Below are positions 50,302 through 58,853 of a stretch of DNA of 64,000 bases, piece by piece (the first letter of the stretch is position 1; every line of letters starts with the position of its first letter). Made by a program: the position numbers and the translations under genes. The notes beneath the pieces were generated by a model. That model did not search any database. It saw nothing but the letters and a program-made list of their open reading frames with translations, and had not been told where the DNA came from. This DNA comes from Palsa-504 sp963806335 (lineage in GTDB: Bacteria > Actinomycetota > Actinomycetes > Streptosporangiales > Streptosporangiaceae), in NCBI GenBank assembly GCA_963806335.1, contig CAWDXO010000008.1, positions 1 through 64,000 of the forward strand, given 5' to 3'.

Positions 50302-52643
50302 GCGGGCCGCCCGACCTGGCGGAATTGCTGGGCGACGGGACCGAGACGGTGTTGCTTACGCAGGCCTCGACGGGCATCGAGGCGCGGCTGATCCGGGAGC
50401 GGATCGCCGCGACCGGCGGTAAGGACCGGGTGGTGGTGAGCCTCGGGGCGCCGGGGCGGGGTTCGGCCCGGCTGCCCGAGGCAGTGCTGGCGGCCGGGGA
50501 GGGTGTGCGGCTGGTGCCGGTCCGGGTGGCCTGGCTGCCGGAGGAGCACGCGGGCCGGCGGGCGGCCCGGCTGGCCGACGTCCTGCCTGGCCGCGACCCG
50601 TATCACCCCACCGAACGACAGCAGCGGCGGATCATGGCCCGCGAGCCGGGCCGGGCTGCCGTGCTCGTCGGCGAGCCCGCCACGGTCGGCGCGCTGCGCC
50701 TGCAGTGGGCCGAGACCACGGGCGGCAAGGACGCGGCCGATTTCAGCGGCTACGTAACCCGCCGGGCCACGCTGGCGCTCGACCGCGCCGAGTACCACTT
50801 GCTCGGGCCCAGGTACCGGACGCCGAGCCTGGTGAAAGAGGAGATCCTGTCCTCGCGCCGGTTTCGTTCCGGCCTCCGCGGTGTCCGCCGGGGCGCGGAC
50901 GAAGCACCTGTGTCGGAGGCGGAAGCGGGGAAGATCCTCGAAGAGCTCGTCGCGGGCTGGAGCCGCCGGTTCATCGACATCATGCCAACCGCGGGGCGGC
51001 TGATCTTCCAGCGGGGCTTCGACCCGCAGATCGACTACGACGAGAGCCAGGTCGAACGGCTGCGCGCGGCGATGGAGCGCTACCCGGGCATCCTGCTGTG
51101 GTCGCACCGGTCGAACCTCGACAACCTCGTGCTGACCGCGGCCATGCAGGAGAAGGGCCTGCCGCCCGCGCACACCTTCGCCGGCATCAACATGGCGTTC
51201 GGGCCGATGGGCGCCATCCTCCGGCGGGCCGGGGTGATCTTCATCCGCCGCTCGACCGGCGATGACCCGCTCTACAAGTACGTGCTCAAGGAATACGTCG
51301 GCTACGTGCTCGAGAAGCGGTTCAACCTGAGCTGGTCCATCGAGGGCACCCGCTCGCGCACCGGGAAGATGCTGCCGCCGCGGCTGGGCCTGCTGTCCTA
51401 CGCGGCCGACGCTTACCTTCAGGGCCGGGTGGACGACATCGTTCTGCTGCCGGTATCGATCACCTTCGACCAGCTGCACGAGATCGCCGAGTACGCCGAC
51501 TACGCACGAGGCGGGCAGAAGAAACCCGAGGGGTTCGGCTGGCTCTACGGCTTCATCAAGGCCCAGGGCGCCCGCCACTACGGCAAGGTCTACGTGCGCT
51601 TCGGGGAGCCGGTGTTGCTGAGCAGCTTCCTCGGTCCTCCTGGCGGGGCCACCGCGGCCGATCCCGCCGCGCGGCGGCTGGCGCTGCAGAAGACGGCGTT
51701 CGAGGTGGCGTGGCGGATCAACCAGGGCATGCCGGTCACCGCGACGGCCCTGGTCAGCACCGTCTTGCTGGCCATGCAGGGGGTGGCCCTGACGTTCGAC
51801 CAGATCCGGCTGGGCCTGGCCGACGCCTTGTCGTATCTGGACAGCCGGGCGGTGCCCCGGACAGCCAGCGCGCGGGCCCTGTCGGCGGCGGAGCCGGTGC
51901 GGGCGACGCTAGACGCGCTGGTGGCAGGAAGCCTGGTCAGCTGCGCCGCGGACGGGCGCGAGCCGGTCTGGCTGATCGGACCCGAGCAGCAGCTCGCCGC
52001 AACCTTCTACCGGAACTCGCTGATCCACTTTGTCCTTGATACGGCGCTGTGCGAGCTCGCCGTGCTGCGGGCCAAGGAGGCCATCTCCGATCCGGTCGGA
52101 GCGTTCTGGGCGGAAATCGCCCGGCTGCGTGACCTACTGAAGTTCGAGTTCTACTTCCGGGACCGGAACGAGCACCGGCGCGAGGTGCAGGCGGAGATGG
52201 ACCGGCACGACCCTTCGTGGCAGGAACGGCTTGCGGGCGGCCCGCTCGAGGCGGACGCGCTGCTGGCGTCAATGCGGCCGCTGGTATCGCAGGTCGTGGT
52301 GCGGCCGTTCGTCGAGGCCTATCGGATCGTGGCCGACGTGCTGGCCGACGACGCCCGGCTGACCGACCGGGACGAGGTGATCCGCCGGGCGCTTGGGCTC
52401 GGGCGGCAGTATGTGGCCCAGCGTCGCCTGCGCAGCTCCGAAGCGGTGTCCGCGCTGCTGTTTCAGACGGCGCTTCAGCTGGCTGACAACAAGGGCCTGC
52501 TCGAGACGGGCGCGGATGTTCCCGCGCGGCGGGCCGACTTCCTGGCCGAACTGCGCGCCCTGCTCCGGCGGCTGGACCAGGTCGAGAGCATCGCCCTGCG
52601 ACGTTACCTCACCGAGTCCGTCAGCGTCCCGCTGACCGGCTGA
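50298..52643 (+). CDS. plsB: glycerol-3-phosphate acyltransferase (PlsB)
   Basis: A 781-residue membrane-associated acyltransferase for the first step of phospholipid and triacylglycerol synthesis. The acyltransferase core has HRSNLD (HX4D, in LLWSHRSNLDNLVL), GPMGAILRRAGVIFIRRS, EGTRSRTGKMLPPRLG and DDIVLLPVSITFDQ, in the normal PlsB order. Long N- and C-terminal extensions fit the actinomycete PlsB2 length. It is the last gene of the coupled WS/DGAT, HAD-AGPAT, PlsB operon, matching Rv2484c-Rv2483c-Rv2482c in M. tuberculosis. Confidence 0.9.
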   Translation: MSGPPDLAELLGDGTETVLLTQASTGIEARLIRERIAATGGKDRVVVSLGAPGRGSARLPEAVLAAGEGVRLVPVRVAWLPEEHAGRRAARLADVLPGRDPYHPTERQQRRIMAREPGRAAVLVGEPATVGALRLQWAETTGGKDAADFSGYVTRRATLALDRAEYHLLGPRYRTPSLVKEEILSSRRFRSGLRGVRRGADEAPVSEAEAGKILEELVAGWSRRFIDIMPTAGRLIFQRGFDPQIDYDESQVERLRAAMERYPGILLWSHRSNLDNLVLTAAMQEKGLPPAHTFAGINMAFGPMGAILRRAGVIFIRRSTGDDPLYKYVLKEYVGYVLEKRFNLSWSIEGTRSRTGKMLPPRLGLLSYAADAYLQGRVDDIVLLPVSITFDQLHEIAEYADYARGGQKKPEGFGWLYGFIKAQGARHYGKVYVRFGEPVLLSSFLGPPGGATAADPAARRLALQKTAFEVAWRINQGMPVTATALVSTVLLAMQGVALTFDQIRLGLADALSYLDSRAVPRTASARALSAAEPVRATLDALVAGSLVSCAADGREPVWLIGPEQQLAATFYRNSLIHFVLDTALCELAVLRAKEAISDPVGAFWAEIARLRDLLKFEFYFRDRNEHRREVQAEMDRHDPSWQERLAGGPLEADALLASMRPLVSQVVVRPFVEAYRIVADVLADDARLTDRDEVIRRALGLGRQYVAQRRLRSSEAVSALLFQTALQLADNKGLLETGADVPARRADFLAELRALLRRLDQVESIALRRYLTESVSVPLTG

Positions 52644-52649
52644 CCCGGC

Positions 52650-54854
52650 TCACGGGAGGGCGAAGTAGAACGTGGCGCCCGGGCCCGGCGCTGAACGCAC
52701 CCACAACTGCCCGCCATGGCGTTCGACGATGCGCCGGCTGATAGTCAGCCCAGCGCCCTGCTCGGCGCGGATGCCGATGCCGTTGTCGCGAACGTAGAAG
52801 GCGCGCACCGCCTGCTCAGCATCGGGTGGTACGGCCTCCTCGCGGCCAACCTCTACCCAGCGCGGCCGGTCGGGCGCGGCGTACTTGACCGCGTTGCTGA
52901 CCAGATTGACCAGTACTTCCTGCAGCCGGATCCGGTCACCGGAAACCGTGCCCAATCGCACCGGCCGACGTAGCTGGACGTCAGCATCGGCGAAGCGAGC
53001 GCCGAGGATCTCCTCGATGTCATCGACCACGTCGTCCAGCGACACCGGCGCTATCCGCAGGTCGGGGCGGCCCAGGCGCGAGTACTCCAGCAGCGAGTTC
53101 AGCAGATCATCCAGGCGCGAGGCAAGCCATCCGATGGTGTCCAGCTGGTTCGCGGTCACGTCGTCAGACGCGGCGGGGCCCGCCTCAACGAGGGTGGCGT
53201 AGCTGGCGATCCCCTGCAGCGGCTCCTGCAGGCGGGCGAGCGCCTCAAGTGCGTCATCGCTGTGTACGAGCTCAGCGCTCAGCGCTGTCGCCCGCCGGAC
53301 TGCCGCCTCGGAAAGGGCCCGGTACGTCTCCTCGGCGATGCCGTGCTCCTCCCCCGACCACGGCAGGGATTGCCCGCGGATGGCCTCCTGCCATACCGAC
53401 GAGGAACCGCGCGGGGTCAGCCGCTGCCCGCGGCGGCCGGTGACGACCGGACGGCCCGGGTCGGCGGCCCACCGCATGGTGCGTGAAACTTCCCCGCGGA
53501 ACCAGGCCAGCACATCGCCGCTTGAGCTCAGCGGCACTAGCAGCAGGCCGGCGCAATCACCAGCCAGATGGGCCAGATCGCCCAGTTCTTCCCCCAGCCG
53601 GTACGTCGACCATGCCCGGCCGACGGGCGGCGAGGGCAGCCGCGCCAGCAAGGCCGGCAGTCCTGGCAGGTCCGGTACCAGGCCAGATGCGTGCACGGCC
53701 GGGCCGAAGCGCGCATAGACGCCATCGGCGCCGACCAGGTCCCGCAGCCGGCCGTCCGCCGCGATACGCTCGCCGAACCGCTGCGGCCCGGCGGCCTCGG
53801 CAGCACCGATGATCTGCGGCAAGGCTTGCCGGGCCGCGGCCTCGCCTGCGGCCCGCTGACGATCCTCGACGCGGCCGAGCTGCAGCGACAAGGCGATACC
53901 GAACATCTCGCAGGCGGCGCGCTGATCGGCCGTCAGCCGCCGGGGCGTACCGCTGTGGCAGGCGATCAGCCCCCACAGACGGCCGTCGTTGATGAGCGAT
54001 ACCGACATCGACCCGCGCACGCCGATGTTGCGCAGGTACTCCAGGTGATAGCCCGACACGGTGCGCAGCGCCGAACCGGACAAATCCAGCGGCCGCAGCG
54101 TGCCCGGCCGCAGCGGAGGTACCAGCGCCGCCCCGCGATCGTCGACGTCGGCGATGACCCGTATCCAGTTCTGCAGGTAAAGCCGCCGTGCCTGTGGCGG
54201 CACGTCGATCGCGGGGAACCACAGCCCCAGCCAGGGCTCCCAGTCCGGCGCGACATCCTCCGCGATCACCTCCCCCGGCCCGTCTCCGTCAAAGCGGTAG
54301 GCGACCACCCGGTCATAGCCGGTGAAGGCCCGCACCTGCCGCACGGCGGCCTCGCCTAGCCCTGTCACTGTCCGCGCGCCTTCTAGCTGCAGCAACGCGC
54401 GCCGCGCAGCAGAGTAGAACGACGAGAACCTGAACGGCTGGTCGGCGGGCGGCTCGAACTCGCAGATCACGAGGCCGTCGCCGCGGTAGACGCTGGCCTC
54501 AAGTGAGTATCCCGCCTCGCCCTCCTCCAGCCGAACCGGCATTATCGCGGCGGCGCTGTCATCATCACCCGCTGCCTCGCGAAACTGCCGGGCCTGCTGC
54601 GCACCAAGAAGATCCGCGACCGGCGAGCCGAGCAGCGCCTGCGGCGCCACCCCCAGCAGCGCGGCGGTATTCGCGCTCGCCACCGCGACCGTCAGATCCG
54701 GCTCGGCCAGCGCCAGCAACGCGCCGTGTGACTGCACCGAGCCCAGCAGATGAATCGGCTCGCGAGCGCACTCGGCAATGTCGAAGACGGTCCCGGTGGC
54801 ATACTCGGCGGCCATCTCACGCGCCGACAGCCTGGGCTGCGTCTCGTCCGTCAT
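52650..54854 (-). CDS. bacteriophytochrome with degenerate histidine kinase
   Basis: A 734-residue PAS-GAF-PHY photoreceptor. Cys29 (AECAREPIHLLG) is the expected biliverdin attachment site. The GAF domain has the PASDIP-like PAIDVPPQ with Asp217, His270 (GYHLEYLRNIGV) and His300 (GLIACHSG). The PHY tongue has WFRGEVSRTMRW and TPRGSSSVWQEA. The kinase part is damaged: the HisKA segment reads LEALARLQEPLQG (about 536-548), lacking the phospho-acceptor His. The ATPase domain keeps the N box (LVSNAVKY, Asn654) and DNGIGI (690-695) but lacks the F-box/ATP-lid before GAGLTISRRIV. It is divergent from a heme oxygenase. Confidence 0.9.
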   Translation of the reverse strand: MTDETQPRLSAREMAAEYATGTVFDIAECAREPIHLLGSVQSHGALLALAEPDLTVAVASANTAALLGVAPQALLGSPVADLLGAQQARQFREAAGDDDSAAAIMPVRLEEGEAGYSLEASVYRGDGLVICEFEPPADQPFRFSSFYSAARRALLQLEGARTVTGLGEAAVRQVRAFTGYDRVVAYRFDGDGPGEVIAEDVAPDWEPWLGLWFPAIDVPPQARRLYLQNWIRVIADVDDRGAALVPPLRPGTLRPLDLSGSALRTVSGYHLEYLRNIGVRGSMSVSLINDGRLWGLIACHSGTPRRLTADQRAACEMFGIALSLQLGRVEDRQRAAGEAAARQALPQIIGAAEAAGPQRFGERIAADGRLRDLVGADGVYARFGPAVHASGLVPDLPGLPALLARLPSPPVGRAWSTYRLGEELGDLAHLAGDCAGLLLVPLSSSGDVLAWFRGEVSRTMRWAADPGRPVVTGRRGQRLTPRGSSSVWQEAIRGQSLPWSGEEHGIAEETYRALSEAAVRRATALSAELVHSDDALEALARLQEPLQGIASYATLVEAGPAASDDVTANQLDTIGWLASRLDDLLNSLLEYSRLGRPDLRIAPVSLDDVVDDIEEILGARFADADVQLRRPVRLGTVSGDRIRLQEVLVNLVSNAVKYAAPDRPRWVEVGREEAVPPDAEQAVRAFYVRDNGIGIRAEQGAGLTISRRIVERHGGQLWVRSAPGPGATFYFALP

Positions 54855-54962
54855 GCCGCCTCCTGAACCGCCAGGCCCGGCCCCGGCTGCAAGGCGCAGA
54901 CGTTCCTAACCAGGCTAGTCCAGCTGATGCTGAAAGCGAACGTGCCTGGTTACGATAAGCCG

Positions 54963-55604
54963 GTGACGCAGGGACCTCGACGCGGGCTCCTCTGGACGCG
55001 GCTAAGGGAATCCACCCGGGCTGCGCACGCACAGGCTGAGGCGAGCCTGGCGCCGCTGGCGCAGCCGGACAGCCCCGCCGGGTATGCGGCGTTGCTGTCC
55101 GTCCTGTGGGGTTTTCAGGCACCCCTGGAACGGTGGCTGGGTCACCAGGAATTGCCGTCAGCGGTCGGCTGGTCGGGACGGCAGCGGCTAGGTGCGCTGG
55201 CGGCGGATCTGACCGATCTTGGCGTGAGCGGCGCGTCGCTGCCCGAAGCCGCCGGGCTGCCCGCGCGGGCCGGTGCCGGTGCGGTATGGGGAACCCTGTA
55301 CGTGGCCGAAGGGGCGACCCTGGGCGGCCGGGTACTGCGGCGTCGCATCGAGGCCCGCCTCGGTCCCGTGCCGGTAAGGTTCCTCGACGGGCGCGGCGAC
55401 CGCACCCAGCCGATGTGGCGCGATCTAGGCCGGCTCGCCGACCGGTACGTCATGAGCAAGCAAGAGACACAACTCGCCCGGCAAACTGCGATCCAGGCTT
55501 TCGCCGCCTTCAGCACGTGGGCCAGCAACGCGGTCGGAGCCGCCGGGACGAGATCAGGCCTGGATGGCGGCCCCGCAGGCGACCAGGTCCGCTGCGTCGG
55601 CTAG
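54963..55604 (+). CDS. biliverdin-producing heme oxygenase
   Basis: A 213-residue heme oxygenase (heme to biliverdin, CO and iron). The proximal heme ligand is expected to be the His in LRESTRAAHAQAEASL. GALYVAEGATLGG-like GTLYVAEGATLGGRVL, near residues 109-124, forms the distal helix. It supplies the chromophore for the divergent phytochrome, an arrangement common in bacteria with bacteriophytochromes. The GTG at 54963 is taken as start; an in-frame ATG at 54927 adds 12 residues. The last ~20 residues would overlap the 3' end of the CaiB gene if that frame were repaired. Confidence 0.88.
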   Translation: MTQGPRRGLLWTRLRESTRAAHAQAEASLAPLAQPDSPAGYAALLSVLWGFQAPLERWLGHQELPSAVGWSGRQRLGALAADLTDLGVSGASLPEAAGLPARAGAGAVWGTLYVAEGATLGGRVLRRRIEARLGPVPVRFLDGRGDRTQPMWRDLGRLADRYVMSKQETQLARQTAIQAFAAFSTWASNAVGAAGTRSGLDGGPAGDQVRCVG

Positions 55605-56704
55605 GCCCCACTCGGTAAGCGCCTCGATCGTCTGCTGGCCGGCGGCCGGGGGCGGGTCGGGCAGCCGGCCCGGGTCCGGGAAAACCGCGGCGACGGCGAC
55701 GGCTGGGTGACGCCGTCCCGGGCGACATAGGTCTGCCGGGCGGTCAGGTGCGGGTCAACGGCGGCCTCGGTCAGGGACAGCACCGGTTCGACGCACGCGT
55801 CGGTGCCGGCGAAGGTCGCCGCCCATTCGTCTCTGGTCCGGTCCTTGAACCGGGCCGACAGCAGCGCGCGCAGCTCCGGCCAGTTGCCCGGATCGCCGCG
55901 GTCAGGCGCGTCGGTCAGTCCAAGTCCGGCGAGCAGCGCGGCGTAGAACTGCGGCTCCAGTGCGCCGACGGCCAGCCACTGGCCGTCGGCCGTCTCGTAC
56001 ACGTCATACCAGGGCACGCCGCCGTCGAGCACGTTCACGCCCCGCTCGTCGCGCCAGTGGTCCTGGGCCATCAACATGAACGGCATGGCGAGCAGCGACG
56101 CCACCCCGTCCACGATGGCCGCGTCGACCACCTGGCCCTGCCCGGACGTGGCCCGCTCGACCAGGGCCGCGCAAATGCCATAGGCCATGAGCATGCCGCC
56201 GCCGCCGAAATCGCCGAGCAGGTTGGCCGGAAACTGAGGCGGCCCGCCCGCCCGGCCCAGCGCGTGCAGGGCGCCGGCCCGGGCGATGTAGCCGATGTCG
56301 TGCCCGGCGGCCCTGGCGAGCGGCCCGTGCTGCCCCCATCCCGTCATCCGCGCGTATACCAGCCGGGGATTGCGGCGCAGGCAGGCGTCGGGTCCGGCGC
56401 CGAGGCGCTCGGTCACCCCGGGCCGGAAGCCCTCGAGCAGCACATCGGCGGCGTCGATGAGGCGGAGCAGCGCGTCGGTGGCGCGCGGATGCTTCAGGTC
56501 GAGCACGGCGGACTGGCGGCCGCGGTTCATGAAGGCACGCTCGGGCCGGGAGTCGCCGGCTCCGGGACGGTCGATGCGCAGCACGGTCGCGCCCTGGTCG
56601 GCCAGCATCATGGCACAGAACGGCCCGGGCCCGATGCCCGCGAGCTCGAGCACGTGCACCCCGGCCAGCGGCCCGCACTTGGTACCCGGACCCGGCACGG
56701 TCAT
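55601..56704 (-). CDS. CaiB/BaiF CoA-transferase family protein, C-terminus frameshifted
   Basis: A family III CoA transferase or alpha-methylacyl-CoA racemase-like protein. LAGVHVLELAGIGPGPFCAM, the DLKHP with ADVLLEGFRPGV block, and GHDIGYIARAGAL with MLMAYG are typical; the catalytic Asp lies in the usual GHDIxY region or nearby. The last ~35 residues leave the family. In another frame the expected end continues (DPGRLPDPPPAAGQQTIEAL, TEWGLADAADLV) to a stop at 55554. A single-base loss near 55676 (or a sequencing error) therefore shortens and scrambles the end. Its CoA substrate is unknown. Confidence 0.82.
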   Translation of the reverse strand: MTVPGPGTKCGPLAGVHVLELAGIGPGPFCAMMLADQGATVLRIDRPGAGDSRPERAFMNRGRQSAVLDLKHPRATDALLRLIDAADVLLEGFRPGVTERLGAGPDACLRRNPRLVYARMTGWGQHGPLARAAGHDIGYIARAGALHALGRAGGPPQFPANLLGDFGGGGMLMAYGICAALVERATSGQGQVVDAAIVDGVASLLAMPFMLMAQDHWRDERGVNVLDGGVPWYDVYETADGQWLAVGALEPQFYAALLAGLGLTDAPDRGDPGNWPELRALLSARFKDRTRDEWAATFAGTDACVEPVLSLTEAAVDPHLTARQTYVARDGVTQPSPSPRFSRTRAGCPTRPRPPASRRSRRLPSGA

Positions 56705-56741
56705 AGTCGTCGCTACCTCCGATGTGTTGACTCTTCCCAGG

Positions 56742-57542
56742 TCAGATGTCGAGGCGTTCGGTTCCCGCGCGCATCGCGGCCAGCAGCCGCTCGATGGTTT
56801 CCCGTGACAGCGACTGCTGCCACTCGCTGAACTGGCCGCGGACGAGGAAACCCCCCGGAGCCGGGTCGACCGAGGTCAGCATGAACCCGTCGGGCAGATC
56901 AGGGATCGGCAGGAAGAACGCCGGGGACCGCAGCGACAAGCGCCGGTCGAGCAGGTACACGGCGCGCGGCCGGACGCTGATCGACCGCCCCTCAGCACCG
57001 GTCTGCAGTTCCAGCCGCACCCACGGCACTCCCTTGACGACGAGCTGCGGGACGCCCTCCTGCATGACCATCTCCAGCTGGGGTGACACGGTGGCCAGCC
57101 AGCGCGACGCGAACGCGGCGGAGGCGAAGGCCTCGCAGTGGACGGGCGCGGCCACCAGTGTCGGCCGCGCGCCCGGCCGCAGGTGCACGTTCCTGGCCCG
57201 GACCTCCACTCGCTCGAGATGGTAGGCGTCCCACTGGACGTCCCGCGCCGAGACACCCACGTGGCCGTACTGGCCCACGACCCGGGCGAGGTCCACACCG
57301 CCCACCGAGATATCGGACAGGGTCAGGGTCATGTCATGCCCGGAAAACGGGAACGTCCTCTTCTTCCCGATGAGCCGGACCCGGGCGGCTTCCACCAGGG
57401 CGGCGACCGGGTCCCCAGGAAGGGTTCCGCGCTGAGGCAGGCCCACCGATGCGGCCGCGGCCGAGGACATCGCGACGATGTCGCTCCAGCTCCGCTTCCA
57501 CTCATCGGTCCGCGAACGGTCAAAGGGCCACCATTCAGTCAT
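56742..57542 (-). CDS. DUF2993 (LmeA-like) phospholipid-binding protein
   Basis: A 266-residue protein of the DUF2993 family. VARVVGQYGHVGVSARDVQW-like strands, ERVEVRARNVHLRPGAR and a C-terminal DVDPAPGGFLVRG-like VDPAPGGFLVRGQF strand are characteristic. Members such as LmeA of mycobacteria are periplasmic and bind phosphatidylinositol lipids. Here no signal peptide or membrane helix is apparent at the N-terminus, so the protein may be cytoplasmic or use another start. It lies in a lipid-metabolism neighbourhood. Confidence 0.75.
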   Translation of the reverse strand: MTEWWPFDRSRTDEWKRSWSDIVAMSSAAAASVGLPQRGTLPGDPVAALVEAARVRLIGKKRTFPFSGHDMTLTLSDISVGGVDLARVVGQYGHVGVSARDVQWDAYHLERVEVRARNVHLRPGARPTLVAAPVHCEAFASAAFASRWLATVSPQLEMVMQEGVPQLVVKGVPWVRLELQTGAEGRSISVRPRAVYLLDRRLSLRSPAFFLPIPDLPDGFMLTSVDPAPGGFLVRGQFSEWQQSLSRETIERLLAAMRAGTERLDI

Positions 57543-57584
57543 GGCGACATCCTGACATAGGCCGCCTGGGCGGGCACCTGAACG

Positions 57585-58583
57585 TCACCCGGGCTCGCGC
57601 TCGTGACCAGCTTGCTGGCGCCTGCTCAGCCCGCGGTAAGCCTCCGATGCAGGGATCTCTCCGGCCAGGACCCGGTACACCTCCTGGCAGACGGGCATCT
57701 CCACTCCGTAGCGCTGGGCTAGCTCGTTGGCGGTGAAGGCGGTGCCGACGCCTTCGGCTACCGTCCGGGTCGCCCCGAGAACCTCATCGAGCGTCCGGCC
57801 TGCGCCGAGTTGCTCGCCGAGCGATCGGTTGCGGCTCAGCGGGCTCATGCAGGTGGCCATGAGGTCACCCATGCCCGCCAGGCCGGAGAAGGTCGCCGCC
57901 TGGCCGCCCATGGCGACGCCAAGCCGGGTGAGTTCGGCCAGGCCACGGCAGACCACTGCCGCCCGGGTGTTGTCTCCGACGCCGAGCCCCTGAGCGATAC
58001 CGGTCGCGATCGCCACGACGTTCTTAAGCGCCCCGCCGAGCTCGCATCCGATCACATCGTCATTGGTATAGATACGGAACAACCCCCGCCGCATGACGGA
58101 CTGCAGCGCCCGGGCCACCTCGAGGTCCTCGGTGGCGATCACGCTCGCCGCGGCCTGCCCGGCCATGATCTCTTTGGCCAGGTTCGGCCCGGTGAGGGCG
58201 GCCGCGGGATGACCAGGCAATTCCTCGCGGATGAGCTGGGTCATCCGCAACAGCGAACCACTCTCGAAGCCCTTCGCCAGGCTGACGACCGGGATCCATG
58301 GCCGCAGGTGAGGGCGGGCGTCGGCGAGGACGGCACGGAATCCTCGCGTGGGTACGCCGACCACCAGCAGGTCGATGTCGTGCAGGGCCTTCTCCAGGTC
58401 GGCGGTGGCCTTCAGGCCTGCGGGCAGCGTGAACCCGGACAAGTAGCGGGAGTTGGCGTCCCGCTCGTAGATCTCCCGGGCTAGTTCGGGATCGCGGGCC
58501 CAGATGATGCAATCGTGACGCCCGGCCAGAAGGGATGCCACGGTCGTACCCCACGACCCGGCCCCGAGCACTGCGATCCGCAT
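57585..58583 (-). CDS. gpsA: NAD(P)H-dependent glycerol-3-phosphate dehydrogenase
   Basis: A 332-residue GpsA making sn-glycerol-3-phosphate from dihydroxyacetone phosphate. The Rossmann start IAVLGAGSWGTTVASLLA, KGFESGSLLRMTQLI, LTGPNLAKEI, the catalytic Lys in GALKNVVAIATGI and ATCMSPLSRNRSLGEQL are all present. Length is normal. Its product feeds the PlsB operon a few kilobases away and also the phosphoglycerate pathway nearby. The last ~12 residues are hydrophilic and poorly conserved. Confidence 0.93.
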   Translation of the reverse strand: MRIAVLGAGSWGTTVASLLAGRHDCIIWARDPELAREIYERDANSRYLSGFTLPAGLKATADLEKALHDIDLLVVGVPTRGFRAVLADARPHLRPWIPVVSLAKGFESGSLLRMTQLIREELPGHPAAALTGPNLAKEIMAGQAAASVIATEDLEVARALQSVMRRGLFRIYTNDDVIGCELGGALKNVVAIATGIAQGLGVGDNTRAAVVCRGLAELTRLGVAMGGQAATFSGLAGMGDLMATCMSPLSRNRSLGEQLGAGRTLDEVLGATRTVAEGVGTAFTANELAQRYGVEMPVCQEVYRVLAGEIPASEAYRGLSRRQQAGHEREPG

Positions 58584-58853
58584 GCCAGACCACTCATCCT
58601 AAGTTCAGCCTGATCTCCACGATAAGGCTGACCGCGGGCCGCGGCTAGCGGCGCGTTCCTCGCGGCGGTTAGGGCAGCCGGTGGCCCGGCCCCGGGGGGG
58701 TACTCGTGCAGCGGGGTGACCTTCAAGCCGCCCCGGGCGATGCGCAGGCCGGGACGGGCGCTGACGTACGGTGAAGATCCCGGCCTATATCGCCTGGCCG
58801 GGTAATGTCCGGCGAGGCGCCAGGCGGGCGCGCGAGAAGCCAGGGGGTTAAAA
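58584..58853. other. divergent intergenic region between gpsA and gpgS
   Basis: These are 270 bases with no gene visible. A GC-rich, G-tract-containing stretch (CCCCGGGGGGGT near 58692-58703) and a GGGGGTTAAAA run just before the GTG of the next gene are the only features. Confidence 0.4.

Noticed and set aside
50244..51578. A 444-codon minus-strand open frame
   Set aside because: Antisense to PlsB, no domain, shadow composition.
58690..58705. G-run near 58692 as a G-quadruplex control element of gpgS
   Set aside because: Only one run of consecutive G; the pattern of four G-tracts is not present.
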